64,000 nt of DNA from assembly GCA_947179485.1 (NCBI GenBank), contig OX359249.1:37000250-37064249 (forward strand), given 5' to 3'. A program made the position numbers and the translations under genes. Source of the stretch: Allacma fusca. Lineage: Eukaryota > Arthropoda > Collembola > Symphypleona > Sminthuridae. This document shows, in pieces, positions 34,282 to 45,982 of this stretch (the stretch's first letter is position 1; each line of letters begins with the position of its first letter). Under the pieces are notes generated by a model. That model made no database searches. It saw nothing but the letters and a program-made list of their open reading frames with translations, and had not been told where the DNA came from.

Positions 34282-37200
34282 GGACGACTCTGAATTCCAA
34301 CTCGAAAAAATACTAGGGAAGTTAAGGACTCTAATAATTCTAATTTGGTTAATAACTATTAAATAATAATAATATATGACTGACTGACAATGCGAGCAGC
34401 TGAGTGGACAGGAATTCTTATTATTGCCATCTCCCCTTTGGCCAAGCTCTGTGGATGTGGTTGACTTCCTCACTCGCTCGAAGCACTTTGCGAGAGTGAC
34501 TGCGTGACACCACTGCTGTCTTCAGAGTAAGAACGAAATCTAGCGCCTTCCCTTACGTCACTGGGCTTCTAAGTACTGGCAGAGAGTTCTCTCCTATTCA
34601 ATCACATTATACTGGCCCTCGGCTATCATTAGCTTTTTTCCTTACTGCTTGCTCCTCATCCTCTGAGTTTCTTGTAATAAGGCCTCTTCGCCTCTTCTTA
34701 CACAGCTCAATAGTTTCATACTTTTGACTGCCCATGCTATATGGGCACTGCCCTTATGATATTAAGATCCTCTGTAATATGGAAGTTACAATAGTCCTTA
34801 CTTATATTGTCCCTCTCACAATATAAAAAAAATGGACATGGACCAGCACCAAATGTTGTCACTGCAGGACTCATTACAGACCATTCCAGCACCTAATCAT
34901 GTCCTGTATAAATGCCACAATCAGCCTTAAGAGCCTCATCCGGTAGCACTCGTCCACACATCTTTGTCAGGATTTGTGGCATGCAAGTACAGTAGCAAAA
35001 AAAAAAATATACAAATAATAATATAATACAAATAGTGCATACTAGGCAGTATTTGTACATATGTACATATAATACAGTATTTTGTTCCAACTGTTCCCAC
35101 TCATCCATGTAGAGTGGAATGTAAACATTAATAAAGATGAAAAAGAGCACATCTTATATAAGTACACTCATGTATGTACATATTTGTATGCAGATTTTTT
35201 TGGAAAAGTTTCCGAGAAAATGTTTTAATTTGGGGTCTATTTGGGAAGACATTCATTTTGTGTTTGCATTGCACGTATTTAATTTACATTGGATATTGTG
35301 TGTGGGGTGAGTTGAGACTAATCTATTTGAATGCTAATTTTGATTGGATTTTTCGGGACTGGAAGAAAAGAGCAACTTTTTGAGTGAGATTTGAAAAGAA
35401 TTAATGGATTTTAGTAGATTGTTATAAATAATTTGATGTAAAGGTTCCCTCGATGATAGAAGTCGTGTGTGGGGAATGGGGGGGGGGATGGGAAGGAAGG
35501 GAGTCCTGCTGAAAATGTGGGAGAGAATATAATATGTATGATAGGGATAGGGAGGTTATGATTATTGCGACACTGGGAGGAACTTTGGGAATTAATTGAT
35601 AAAAGTACATTCACATTGTGAGTGGGAGTAAGTATATAGGCTGGGAAAGTATAATATTGGTGTAGTGTATGTGGACTTGGACGGGTTCGTGGAATGATCC
35701 TGGTCCGAAGTCCGAACGGAGTAATGCGCTAATGATTTGCGCTCGGTTTGGAAGCACTGCATGGTGTTTGTAAACAATTCATGGGAAAGCCTAATGAATA
35801 CCTCTTTGGGAATTCCTGGAGGAGCACTTCATCGAAATTTGCGTAGGGAGTTCACATGGAGGGATATTAATGTATTTTCTAATGGGCAATGTACAAGTGA
35901 ATAAGTAAAGTTGTGAGTGATGTCCATGTCCATCATGGTGTGTCAAAGGATCCGGTATGGGGAAATTTTATAGGGGGAGTTTGTAGGCATTTCGTCTATA
36001 GTGTGTGTAAGCTAGACATGCTATTTGTAGTAAGGTAGCATGCAAGAATTTCTTTCTTTTATGAGGCTTTCAGTGTTTCAATAAGTGATCTTTGGTATTG
36101 CATGACGACTAAAGACTGGATTGCAAAAGCTTTCACTGAAATCGTAGTACTGAATTAAGGTTTCTCTGAAAATGTATTACTGAGGCTCTCAACGTTGCAT
36201 GTTTTTGCAATGAATTTTCCAGGAACATTTGAATTTATAAAAACTAACTTATGCAGTTTACTAGAATCGTTATGTAAGTTCTAAAAAATACATACGGGTA
36301 ATTTCCTCCTTGTTTTCAGGGAATGCTTTTATTAATGCATCAGCAGGAACATGTGTGAATAGATGTGTTCGTACATGGTAACTGCTACAGTTGTTGAGTT
36401 CATCTTGTCCTTCAGGAACAATTTTCTGATAACAAGCTGAAAAATAAAATCACAGGTTGCGCGTTCCGCTTGTTTGTGTGGTATTGTGTATGTTGTATGC
36501 ATGCATAATAATAATGTGAACAATTGACACAAAGAGGATAGTCATGGGGTATTCGGGATTGAAATAGTAACTTGCTCTGACATGCTTGATTTCCGAAACG
36601 TCACGCTTGGCAATATAATAATTGGTACTTGTTAGGAAAAGTTTTCTCATCCAACAGTAGATAATAGAATTAAGTGAGTAATATCCGCCTTGCCAGATGG
36701 AGAATCTCAATAAATGTGCACATTGGAAACCTTCTCACAGTCAAACCTGCTGTGTGCATTCACATTTCACACTGAAACTAAATTGAAACCAAGTGTTTCT
36801 AAAGCAACGAGACGAAGGAACTGCATGTCAAATTGTAATTGTGGGGAAATGTACTTTGAGCACGGGAGTACTACATTGTTAGTGTTCGGAGAAAAATCTG
36901 AAAAGGAATTTAAATTAGCCATTTATCAAGAAAAAAAAGGAAATGGCAATGGCAGACCATCCAGTTCCAGAAAACACTCCAGTAATTACGTATTAGTGAG
37001 TATCGTCTGGTTGCTGTATCTTATCATCGGTTAAAGACTGCATTGTCGCAGAGAAAGTAAGCAGTTTTTGCTCATGCAGACAATTTTTGTCGCAAGATGA
37101 TGAAAGTAGATTGGAACCAAAGCCGTGGAAATTTGCATGAATTCGAAGTTTTACAATTTTTCCCATAGTGGCCAGACCTTCTATGATAAAATAGTTAAAT

Positions 37201-40200
37201 TCAATTTCTTCGAATCTTGTTCCCTATTTTTACCGGCTGCGTCACAATTTTCAACATAGTTACATATGAGATAGTTCTTCGAGAAGCTCATACAATTCTT
37301 TACAAAAACGTCAAATTCTAAATAAATATGCGGAAATACAAAAATTATTAATTTTGAAATCCTTATAAAATCCTGAAGTGGTTCATTTTTAGCAGCTGCT
37401 GCCATAAATACCGATATACAGTAGAAGGGTTTTAGAAACTCTGAAAGACAATTTCCTAATGATAAACAAGAGAATTGAATATTTTATGGGTTCCAAGTCA
37501 CCACTCGTCGTTCCGTGCTTAGGTATGCAACTAAGAAAAAATATTATTGTAGTAATAACAAAAGAATGATAACTGGTAACAAGAAATGCTTGGTGAGTAA
37601 AAAAAATTGTGAGGATGAATGAGAGAAACGTCAATGGGGTTTATTGAGGCAATATTGAGGTCTTTCACAACAAAAAACACAGGAATTCGGGGATCGGCGG
37701 AGTTTGATTGCGTCTGGGTATGCTGTAGCATCGATGGTCCTAATTACATGGTCTTTAGGTTGATTCTGTAAGATCATTCAAGTGGCAACCAGCAATCCAA
37801 CAAGCAATCCAAGCGGGGACCCCTAGTACAGGCAGAACTTCAAATCTAACGGGGCTTCCGGATCTTCAGATTGAATATACACAAATACAGCAAACCAAGA
37901 GGGATTCATCCAGGTTTCAAAGCAATGATATCCATGACCAGTAACTATAATAAAGGTGGCCAGCAAATTATAAACGGGAATGGTGCGACAATTCATCAGG
38001 GAATCAATCACAAACAACTTCAATTTTCCAACGTACACAGGCACCGATACCTAGCGACCATGACGTTTCGTCAGAGATGTAGGAAAATATTGAGAACGTA
38101 GCACCGGGACTGGGACAATTCAGGAACAAAATAGGAACAGGGTAAAAAGAGAATAGGTAATATAGGAAAAATAAGACATTCGTTGGATTATCACAGGAAA
38201 CTTCCAGATTAACAGATGTTAAGGGGTAGTGCTTGGGCACTTTAACTTTGTAGCAAAGAAATAGAAAATGTCAACAAATTATAGTAACGATGTCAAAGAT
38301 GTAGAGACAAATACTAAGCAAAAGAAGCCAACGCACCCATTAGGGGGCATTACTGTTTCCGTCATCATATGCCATACGACACTAGTTTTTTTAATTTTTC
38401 CTAAAATGAATTACTCTTTGGAAAACAATGCATGATACTACATACATTGAAAATTTGGTATAAAAATTAATTATTCTGTACTTATCAACCTTGACCTATT
38501 TTGAGGGATGTGGTATGAAGTAATGTTTAAAAATACCTATTAACACATTCAAGTTTTGAAAATCTATCTATTTTTTACACTTAAACACAATATCATTTTT
38601 TGTGAACACATCACGTCCTTAATGTGTTTCACATGTAGTTAGGAAAAATATAATTTAATAAAAATAATATCCGTCCAGATTCATATCCAGTAATTATCTA
38701 TGGGATTCCCAAATGGAAGTTTCCATTGTAGAAAAAATAACAAAAAGTATAAAAAACAGGAGAAACATAAGACTGTACCTGGAGGTAAAAACCTCCATGA
38801 AAACTTTCGGTAATAAGAGGAAGTTTGTGTAGCTCCCTTTGGTTCCAAATCCCTATAAAAGTTGAACGTCTCGTAAGAATCAGCTTTTGCTCTTGCTCTT
38901 TGTAAATGACTGATCTATTTTCCAAGTACCAACTTACGACAGTACAAGTTCCATGGAGCCTTTCCATTATGTTTACTATTAATTTGAATAATACTCCCAA
39001 TGCATAGTATAAACTAGATTCTGCAGAGGAAAACTCAACACTATATAGTTGAAGTAATTATCTATTCAATTGGGGAAATTTTAGGATTTTAGTTCTAGAC
39101 AAAGAAAGTAGCAAGCCTTGAAGAGAAAAGAGAAATCCTACATCAACAGAAGTCAGAAACAACTGAGTTTCCAGGGGAGATGGGTTCCTTAATTAAAATG
39201 TTGCATATACTTATACGCACACACATACATACATGCATGTATCTATCCATTAATATTTCCGCATGATCATGCTTTAAGTGGCTAGTCCTTGTGACAACGA
39301 CTGATACCAATATTTTATTTACACTAAGTTTCGAGAAATTCCAACCTAATTATACTACGGGAACAAAATGTTTCTTTGTAATTATATTATTTCCGTCAAA
39401 AATAAGTTCCACTAAGGACTTGCCTCTCGGTTGATTGACGCAGAAATGAGAATTTAATTACCTTAGTAGGTCAACCCAAGATTTCGAGTAGCTACGGCTG
39501 TCTGAAATAATTTATACAACCAGACGAGCTTATGCGCATAACATACGTGTAGTTATAGTTTTCATGGATGTGTACATATGTCTGGGTGCTACATACATTT
39601 TCTTTGTAGCTGTACGAGGTTACAAATGTGACACAACCAATTAAGTGATGCCCATTTGGAAGTACTTATAAAAACGACTGCAGAATCATTTGAACTCATA
39701 TGCACTTCCCCATACCTATCAGTAGTATCAGGTTCTATTCTTTTTGTACAGTTTTTGTTGCAATTTCAAATTTCAAAAAAAAAACAATTAGTAGAATTCA
39801 AGGAACATAGTTTTTGAATGGTTACAATCACAGCTATAAATTTACGCAAATAAACAGACATCAAAATATAGTTTGAATGTTATGTGCATTAAAAAAGTCC
39901 TGCGGAAGTTCCGGAATTAAATTTGGTGGAATACATCTCAGTAACTAAATAGACAGATATATTTACAAGCATCAAGTATGTACACAAACATGTATTTATA
40001 TGTACTACAATATACCCATAAAAAATATGAAACTTTGTCGCTGAGAAAGTACGGAAAAGAATATAAAAATACATAAAAGAATTTATTGTGTGTAGAAAAA
40101 CTGGCTTGAGATGACAGAAGAGGCGGCAATAAATTCCATGAATCAGACGATGTTCAGGCAAGCAGCATATATAACCGGTAAATCTTGGAACTCCGACATC

Positions 40201-43200
40201 TTTCAAGTGTTTACGAATAAAGCATTGGCTTGGAAGTAAATGTGTCCGGGAAATAAGCCATTCAGAATTACTTGCGTCCACATGGATGAAAATATGCAAT
40301 AGTTTCCACATCTCACACTATTTCACGTTGTCGGACTGAATACGTGACAATTTTTTGATTAGTTACAAAACTTACAGCAACAACCTAGACTAAAACAAAT
40401 TTATTATTTCGTAAAAGTCTGGAGGGATTCTCGTGTCGAGGAATTTTATGTTGTTTATTCTTGTTGATTCGGGAGAGTTAATACCCAATGAATATCTAAC
40501 GAATGTCCCATTAATACAAACGGGGGCTCCCTGTAAAAATATAGTAAAGTTGCAATATCACGTAAAGTTCCCTGAATACAGTACAGTCAGACCTCTGATA
40601 TTGTCGCAAAGTAATGCATGCATCTGAAGTTAAATCAGTGCGTGCTTGTCCGTACCTCTGTCTCCGGCCATACTCCGACGATCCAATGGTTGTTTACACG
40701 CACTCCGTAAATGCGTAGGTTTCCGGTAAGAGTGACATCCATTACAGACGTACACAGTAGACATATTAAGTGTTCGCACGCTCTCAGCAGTAAAGCATCC
40801 TCTCGTCTTTCTTTCTCGAAAGCATTTCATAAACTGTAAAGGGGATTCCAGATAAATTAGGAAACTCGTTTTACACTTAAGTTTTTAGTAGTCATCAACG
40901 ACACACAAATTCTCTTCCACCTCCTTTCGAAGCCATCCAGGGAGAAAAGTAATGCATCTTGAGGCAACATCGTCGCCAGAAACTTCGGACCTACCCGCAT
41001 CCATCTTACTTGAAAAATACGTTCGGAGTTTCGTATAATTTACTTATACCCTCCTTGAACCGTTTTTGTTGTTGTCTGTGCTGCTGGAACTAAAATATAA
41101 ACTTTTTGCAACGTCTCAGCATTAGCATACGCAGTCTAACTTCCAATTTCCCATAAGTTCATTCAACTTTTTTCCTCAACCGAACATGATCTTCTCCTCG
41201 GCTCTCTAGTACAAATAATTATTATACTTAGTTACAGAAAACAAATTGGACAACTTTTCGGGTTGCATAAACCCCTTTTCAGGTTCGTAGCTTAACAATC
41301 CCTCACCTTCTTGGTGAAATGATTGAGAATAATCAGAAAGTCGGTTGAATCTATGATGTACATACATATGTATGTAATGTTTGACGAGCTGTAATCTGCC
41401 AGGCCATAAAATTGAATGGCTTACGACCCTAAATTAAGTTTACTGCAAGAACAGAAATTCCATGTCCAGGTACATGCTGCAGTCATGGACAAACTACAGA
41501 TGTTGCACTTTTGACAATGAAAGCTTGCTACCCAAAACAAGTTCTTTTGTCTGACGTTGGAATTACAAGTAGATTTGATGTGTACAAATTCTTTTAGTAA
41601 GCACTACAGCTACGAAAACGTTATTCATTAAAGCTTTTAGCACCCTTTCCAGTTTTATGCCATCTTTTTATACTGAAGATAAATCTCTCCTAAAGCTACT
41701 TCAGTATTCCTCCCACGGCTTATATTTTACTTCGGGGCTGTTTCACTTGTTTGATTAAAGCCCAAAGTGATTCTGGACGCTTGAATTTATGGCCTTCAAC
41801 CTACTAGTACCACAAATGATGTCAGTGAAACTAGACATGTAAAACATTTGTCACGATGTGCACTACACTTACCCTTACATAGGAAATCAACTTGTTACTT
41901 CTGTTATTTGTGAGCTGAAACGAGCCAATGCTGCTGATCGTTAGATACTACAGATAGGAAGTGTTATTCCTTTCGATGTGCGTTAATGCCTTACCTCCAA
42001 CCCCTCAGAAGCATTAAGCTTTCCTAGAGTTGTCAAATGACGCGGGATTTCTATTGATTTTTATCTGTACCTATTTGATCATGTATGCGACGAGCAGATA
42101 CAGAGTGGATTTTCGAAGCTTATTTTATTCGAAAATAAAATAATCCACAGTAAAGGGATCCTTGCAAAACAACGAGATACTGTACGCAAAGTAAACTGTG
42201 CAAAAAGGCTTTCACCCAATTTTTCCTTCTTTCTCTTTTCAGCGTCTATCCTCATAAATTGTTTTTATTTCCTAGCTAGTGCTGGTGATGCTTAGTGACG
42301 CAATGTTTTAAGGGAAAGATATTATTTTGATTTAATATGATTTGAGTTCAGAGGTGAATGCTGGAGATCAATACAATGGACAACTGGCACAAACTACGGA
42401 AGTTAAACGTCCATCAATTTTGTTGAAAGAAACTTCGGAATAACAACTCCAACTGGGACACAAGGAAAAATATTGGATAGATGAAAAAGTAGTCTCCCAA
42501 TGCTGTTGATGTGAAGAAATAAAGTATAATTGTCCTATTGGAAACAATTCTCCAGACTTGAGTGCATACTTGCAATTACGACTGTCATAAAATATGTGTA
42601 GCATGAATCCGGAATGATTGTCAGCTCTTGAGTATGAGATTATTATTTCTTTGCAAATGAAATGGAATTACGTGCGATAAGCAGTCCGGGCTGGAAGTCA
42701 TAATGGACGGGGAAGGAGAAGAATAAAATAGTAATGGAAAAGGGAGAGAAAGTCAAGAGAAAAAAGATGACAAGTTTTTAGAGAAATACTCCCCAGCCCT
42801 TGCAAAGGCTACTGGGGCTAAAACCACACAAGAAATCGGATAAATATTAATGATGACTCGTTTGTGGCTTGAAGAACTCATTCTTAGTGCATTCTAGATA
42901 TACGTACACTGGTAGGTCGAGATTCAAGTAATAAAATACGTGCTTTACCCTCATCCTTTCCTGTTCTTTTTTGTAATTCATTAACTGAAACTTGCAGATA
43001 CATTCTCCGGTGATTCATTACCCAGGGAAAGAATACAATTGCGGAATTGCTGCGGGGTTTCCATACCGTTCCAATCCAGCCATCCTGTTAGGGTAGTCTG
43101 CTACTATATTAGGTACAGAATTAGTTAGCTCGTATACACAGGTATAATACTTTAAGAGCATTTTTACTTCAAGTAATTATTTCACGACGACAGAGTCCCC

Positions 43201-43798
43201 GTAATAAATTTATTGTCATTCTTTCTTTGTATTCGAAGTTTATTTTTAAACTGTTGGTTTATTCTTTAGTCTCCATCTCCATGCTCCCTCTTTTGTTCAT
43301 CCCCTTTCTTCTCCATTCTTCCTTTTCTTTATGAACAGGTGATTTAGCAGACTATTACTTAATTTAATGGCCTGCCAATCATCGTCTGTGCTGGTTTACG
43401 TATATAGCTGACAAGATTTGTAACAATAAACACCCTCATGTTTGCTGGACCATTGTCACATATATAACACCAGTGATTGTCTACTATACTATATCTGAAG
43501 TGTGTACACGTAGGCTACAACTTGGTAATTACACGTGCTCCACATACTGTTAAATGAATGTTAGCTTCAATACTCCTTGTACTAATTGATTAAGAATGAG
43601 TGCATGCAGTTTACATTACCTATTCCCCTCATTCACTTAAAATGCTGTGATCAAGTCATATATGTATACACATATGAGCACATTTCCCGTTGACATACTG
43701 TTATGCTATGTCATATTTGTCATACAACGCATGGATAATTATTACAGTTTAAGGTTGTTTCATGCCATATATGTAATTACATATATATTTGCCAATAA
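33939..43798. other. About 10 kb with no recognisable gene; likely PLC gamma promoter at its left end
   Basis: The first part must hold the PLC gamma promoter and 5'UTR. Minus-strand open stretches at about 38698-39000, 39889-40311, 37823-38044 and 36450-36710 look somewhat protein-like, but I could not join them with consistent splice phases or see a known domain. They may be exons of a fast-evolving gene or chance. Confidence 0.4.
34251..34280. repeat. (TC)n microsatellite
   Basis: An almost perfect TC dinucleotide tract of about 30 bp lies roughly 310 bp upstream of the PLC gamma start codon. Read on the PLC gamma strand it is a GA repeat, the kind of sequence bound by GAGA-type factors in insects. 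A promoter role is only a possibility. Confidence 0.8.
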
Positions 43799-44086
43799 GG
43801 TCACAACTGGCTTCCTGGCCCATTTTCAACACAGCTGGTAACTTCGACTTAGGCGCACATTGGTCACAGCCAGTTTCTTGGCCTCAGATTGACCCTTATT
43901 GGTCACCACTAAATTCGTGGCATCGAATTGGCCCATATTGGTCACAGCTGGATTCGTGACACCAAATTTGTCAATGTTAGTGACAGCTGGTTCTTTGGCC
44001 CCAGATTCATTATTATTTGTCATTTCATGGCCTCAGAGTTGTCCATATTGGTCACAGCTGGTTTCTTGGTCTTTAATCGATCAATA
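43799..44086. repeat. Degenerate 39-bp minisatellite
   Basis: A unit resembling TTGGTCACAGCTGG plus about 25 bp recurs. The GGTCAC core begins at 43862, 43901 and 43940, then in degenerate form near 43979 and 44018, exactly 39 bp apart; looser copies flank this on both sides. Because 39 is a multiple of three, the minus strand stays open and reads as a 13-residue repeat (AVTNMGQFDATNL-like). The array ends at the Harbinger insertion site, so the element landed at or inside it. Confidence 0.75.
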
Positions 44087-44274
44087 TTAAGCCTAGTTCA
44101 CATGCATGCGATTCTACATGCGATTTACTGTTAACGCGCGTTCATTTTGTTTCAAGCATGTGAACGTAACTGCGATGCAATCATACGATTCCTGCGTGCG
44201 TCGATGACCATGCGTTTGTAAGCGCGATTTCAAAATTGAACTTCAACGCACGTTGGAACACCTTTAGCATCAAA

Positions 44275-45417
44275 ATGGTGAGAGTTAATAAGCGTGTGAG
44301 TAAAAATTTGGGGACAAATTCCCCGAAAAAAAGTAAAGCTTACAAAGAAAGAAATCAAAGATTTGGAGAAAAAACACAAGGACGAAGAAAAAGAGCAAGA
44401 GAGAAACTTCAATGAGAACTTAATCGCAGCCATTCATTCTCGAAGTTTCATTTACGATCGAAACGATCCTAATCATGACAGAAAGAAGCTAATAAACAAA
44501 GCCTGGAACGAAATATCTGCAGAAGTGGGTCACGAAGGTAAGATATTTCAGCCACCTTCTCAACTGAATTTTAATAAAATTATTATTTCATTATTGCATT
44601 TAAAAACGTAAGTTTTATATTAGAGGATTTGTGTCACAAACGCTGGAGGAGCCTCAAGGACACATTTAATAAAAAGTTTGAAGAATGGAAGTGTCACCAA
44701 AGTGGGGACGGATGTGACGAGTCTCACAAGCCATCTTGGCCCTGGTTTGAGTCATTGATGTTTCTTAAAGATTCCAATCTGCCAGAAAAGTTTGTATCAA
44801 ATTTTAATTAATAACACAACGTACAGTTTAATAGTTATATTTATACGTTGAAGTTATTTAAGAAAACTCGTAATTAAAATTTGTATTCCCTATTATTCAC
44901 ACGATTATTTACATGCTAAAATAATATAATGGGACGGTGGACACATTGAATCTCTCAGAGCAACCCCCGAGTCCCGATTCCGAAGATGAGGGAGTTCGAG
45001 AATTACTTGTTCAAGTCACACCTTCACAAGTTCCTCAGGTCTCTGATTATGTAAGTAGAAGCGACCATGTTGGTTTTATTAATAATATAATAATTATATT
45101 TTATTATGTGGCGCTATATGAGCTATATTTTAATTTTTAAGCTCATCAAAGGTCCAAAGCGACGGAAATCTCCACCCGAAGATGTCGTTCTAAATAAACT
45201 GACGAAACTTATTGAACTGCAAAGTTCTCAGGATGAGCAGTCGAAAACTTCAGCTTTTTTCCAATACTTGGAAGCTGAAATGAAAGATTTCGCTAGTGAT
45301 GACGAGGAGGATTTTAAGGACGCGTGTGTGGACAAGCTACGAGAAATTAAAAAGAGACGAAAGCAGAAAAAGCACGAGAAAAACGATCAGAGCTACCATT
45401 TTGAATTGATCGTCTAA
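44275..45417 (+). CDS. Harbinger-encoded MADF-BESS DNA-binding protein, probably frameshifted near its N-terminus
   Basis: In PIF/Harbinger elements the second protein binds the ends and helps bring the transposase into the nucleus. Proposed exons are about 44275-44537, 44624-44793, 44961-45050 and 45142-45417. Junctions 1 and 3 are clear GT-AG with matching phase; junction 2 uses a weak GTATCA donor and is tentative. The MADF-like domain spans exons 1-2, from LIAAIHSRSFIYDR through KKLINKAWNEISAEVG and CHKRWRSLKDTF to PSWPWFESLMFL. Exon 4 has basic KGPKRRK, then a BESS-like segment (SAFFQYLEAEMKDF) and a lysine-rich tail. The nearest ATG (44275) opens the frame MVRVNKRVSKNLGTNSPKK, which does not connect to the MADF frame; a one-base shift in the run of seven A residues near 44328-44334 would join them. 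So either the copy is mutated or the true start lies elsewhere. Confidence 0.7.
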
Positions 45418-45529
45418 AATCATAAGCAATAAACTGCTTTTATTGACAAAAAGAATATTTTGTTGTTTTATTTGAATGTTTTATTTCTAATTTTGATTCA
45501 TCTATAATTCTATAGATATATTAATACAA

Positions 45530-45557
45530 TTAATAGTCTATTATTTTGTCCATCTGC
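45530..45557 (-). pseudogene. Severed last codons of the Harbinger transposase
   Basis: Read on the minus strand across the 8-bp duplicated target, this segment continues the transposase frame interrupted at 52707. The frame passes through SVSWQMDKIIDY and reaches TAA at 45532-45530. The GSVSWQ motif resembles the (G)xVPWQ ending I associate with PIF/Harbinger transposases, which supports the reading that one coding end was split by the hAT insertion. Confidence 0.75.
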
Positions 45558-45576
45558 CATGAAACCAATGTTCATC

Positions 45577-45725
45577 AGTCTTGGACTCACAGGAAAGACT
45601 GACTGAAAGAATCATAGGACTGACTGAAGACTACGACTGACTCAGACTGATTCGCAGCTCTATTCTAAAGACTGAGACTGACTCGGACTTATATGAACTT
45701 GAGTCGGGACTGACTGGGACTTATG
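45577..45725 (+). repeat. Subterminal GACTGA repeats, left end of hAT-A
   Basis: Just inside the left terminus the motifs GACTGACTGA, GACTGAGACTGACT and close variants recur irregularly. hAT transposases often bind short repeated motifs in subterminal DNA, so these may be transposase binding sites. They lie in the same orientation as those at the right end. Confidence 0.7.
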
Positions 45726-45982
45726 TGAAACTGAATGAACATGTGCACTGTACACAGTTAACTTACTGTTCCTGAATTAGAATGGACAGTAACTTGCTTC
45801 TCTTTGACATGCTACAGTCAGCTACACTTTATGCATTCCTGCTGGTCCGGCTTCCACCTAGCGTGGCTCTTTTTAATAAAAATATTCGAAACGTGTGATT
45901 CGGCCCTTCGGGGCAATTATTGCAAAGATATCATACACTTCAGAAGTAAGGTACGAGTGTTTTCGATGAATTATTATTCATA

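Noticed and set aside
36450..40311. Several protein-like minus-strand open stretches (36450-36710, 37823-38044, 38698-39000, 39889-40311)
   Set aside because: I tried to join them as exons of a receptor-like gene, but splice sites and phases did not connect and no domain was recognised.
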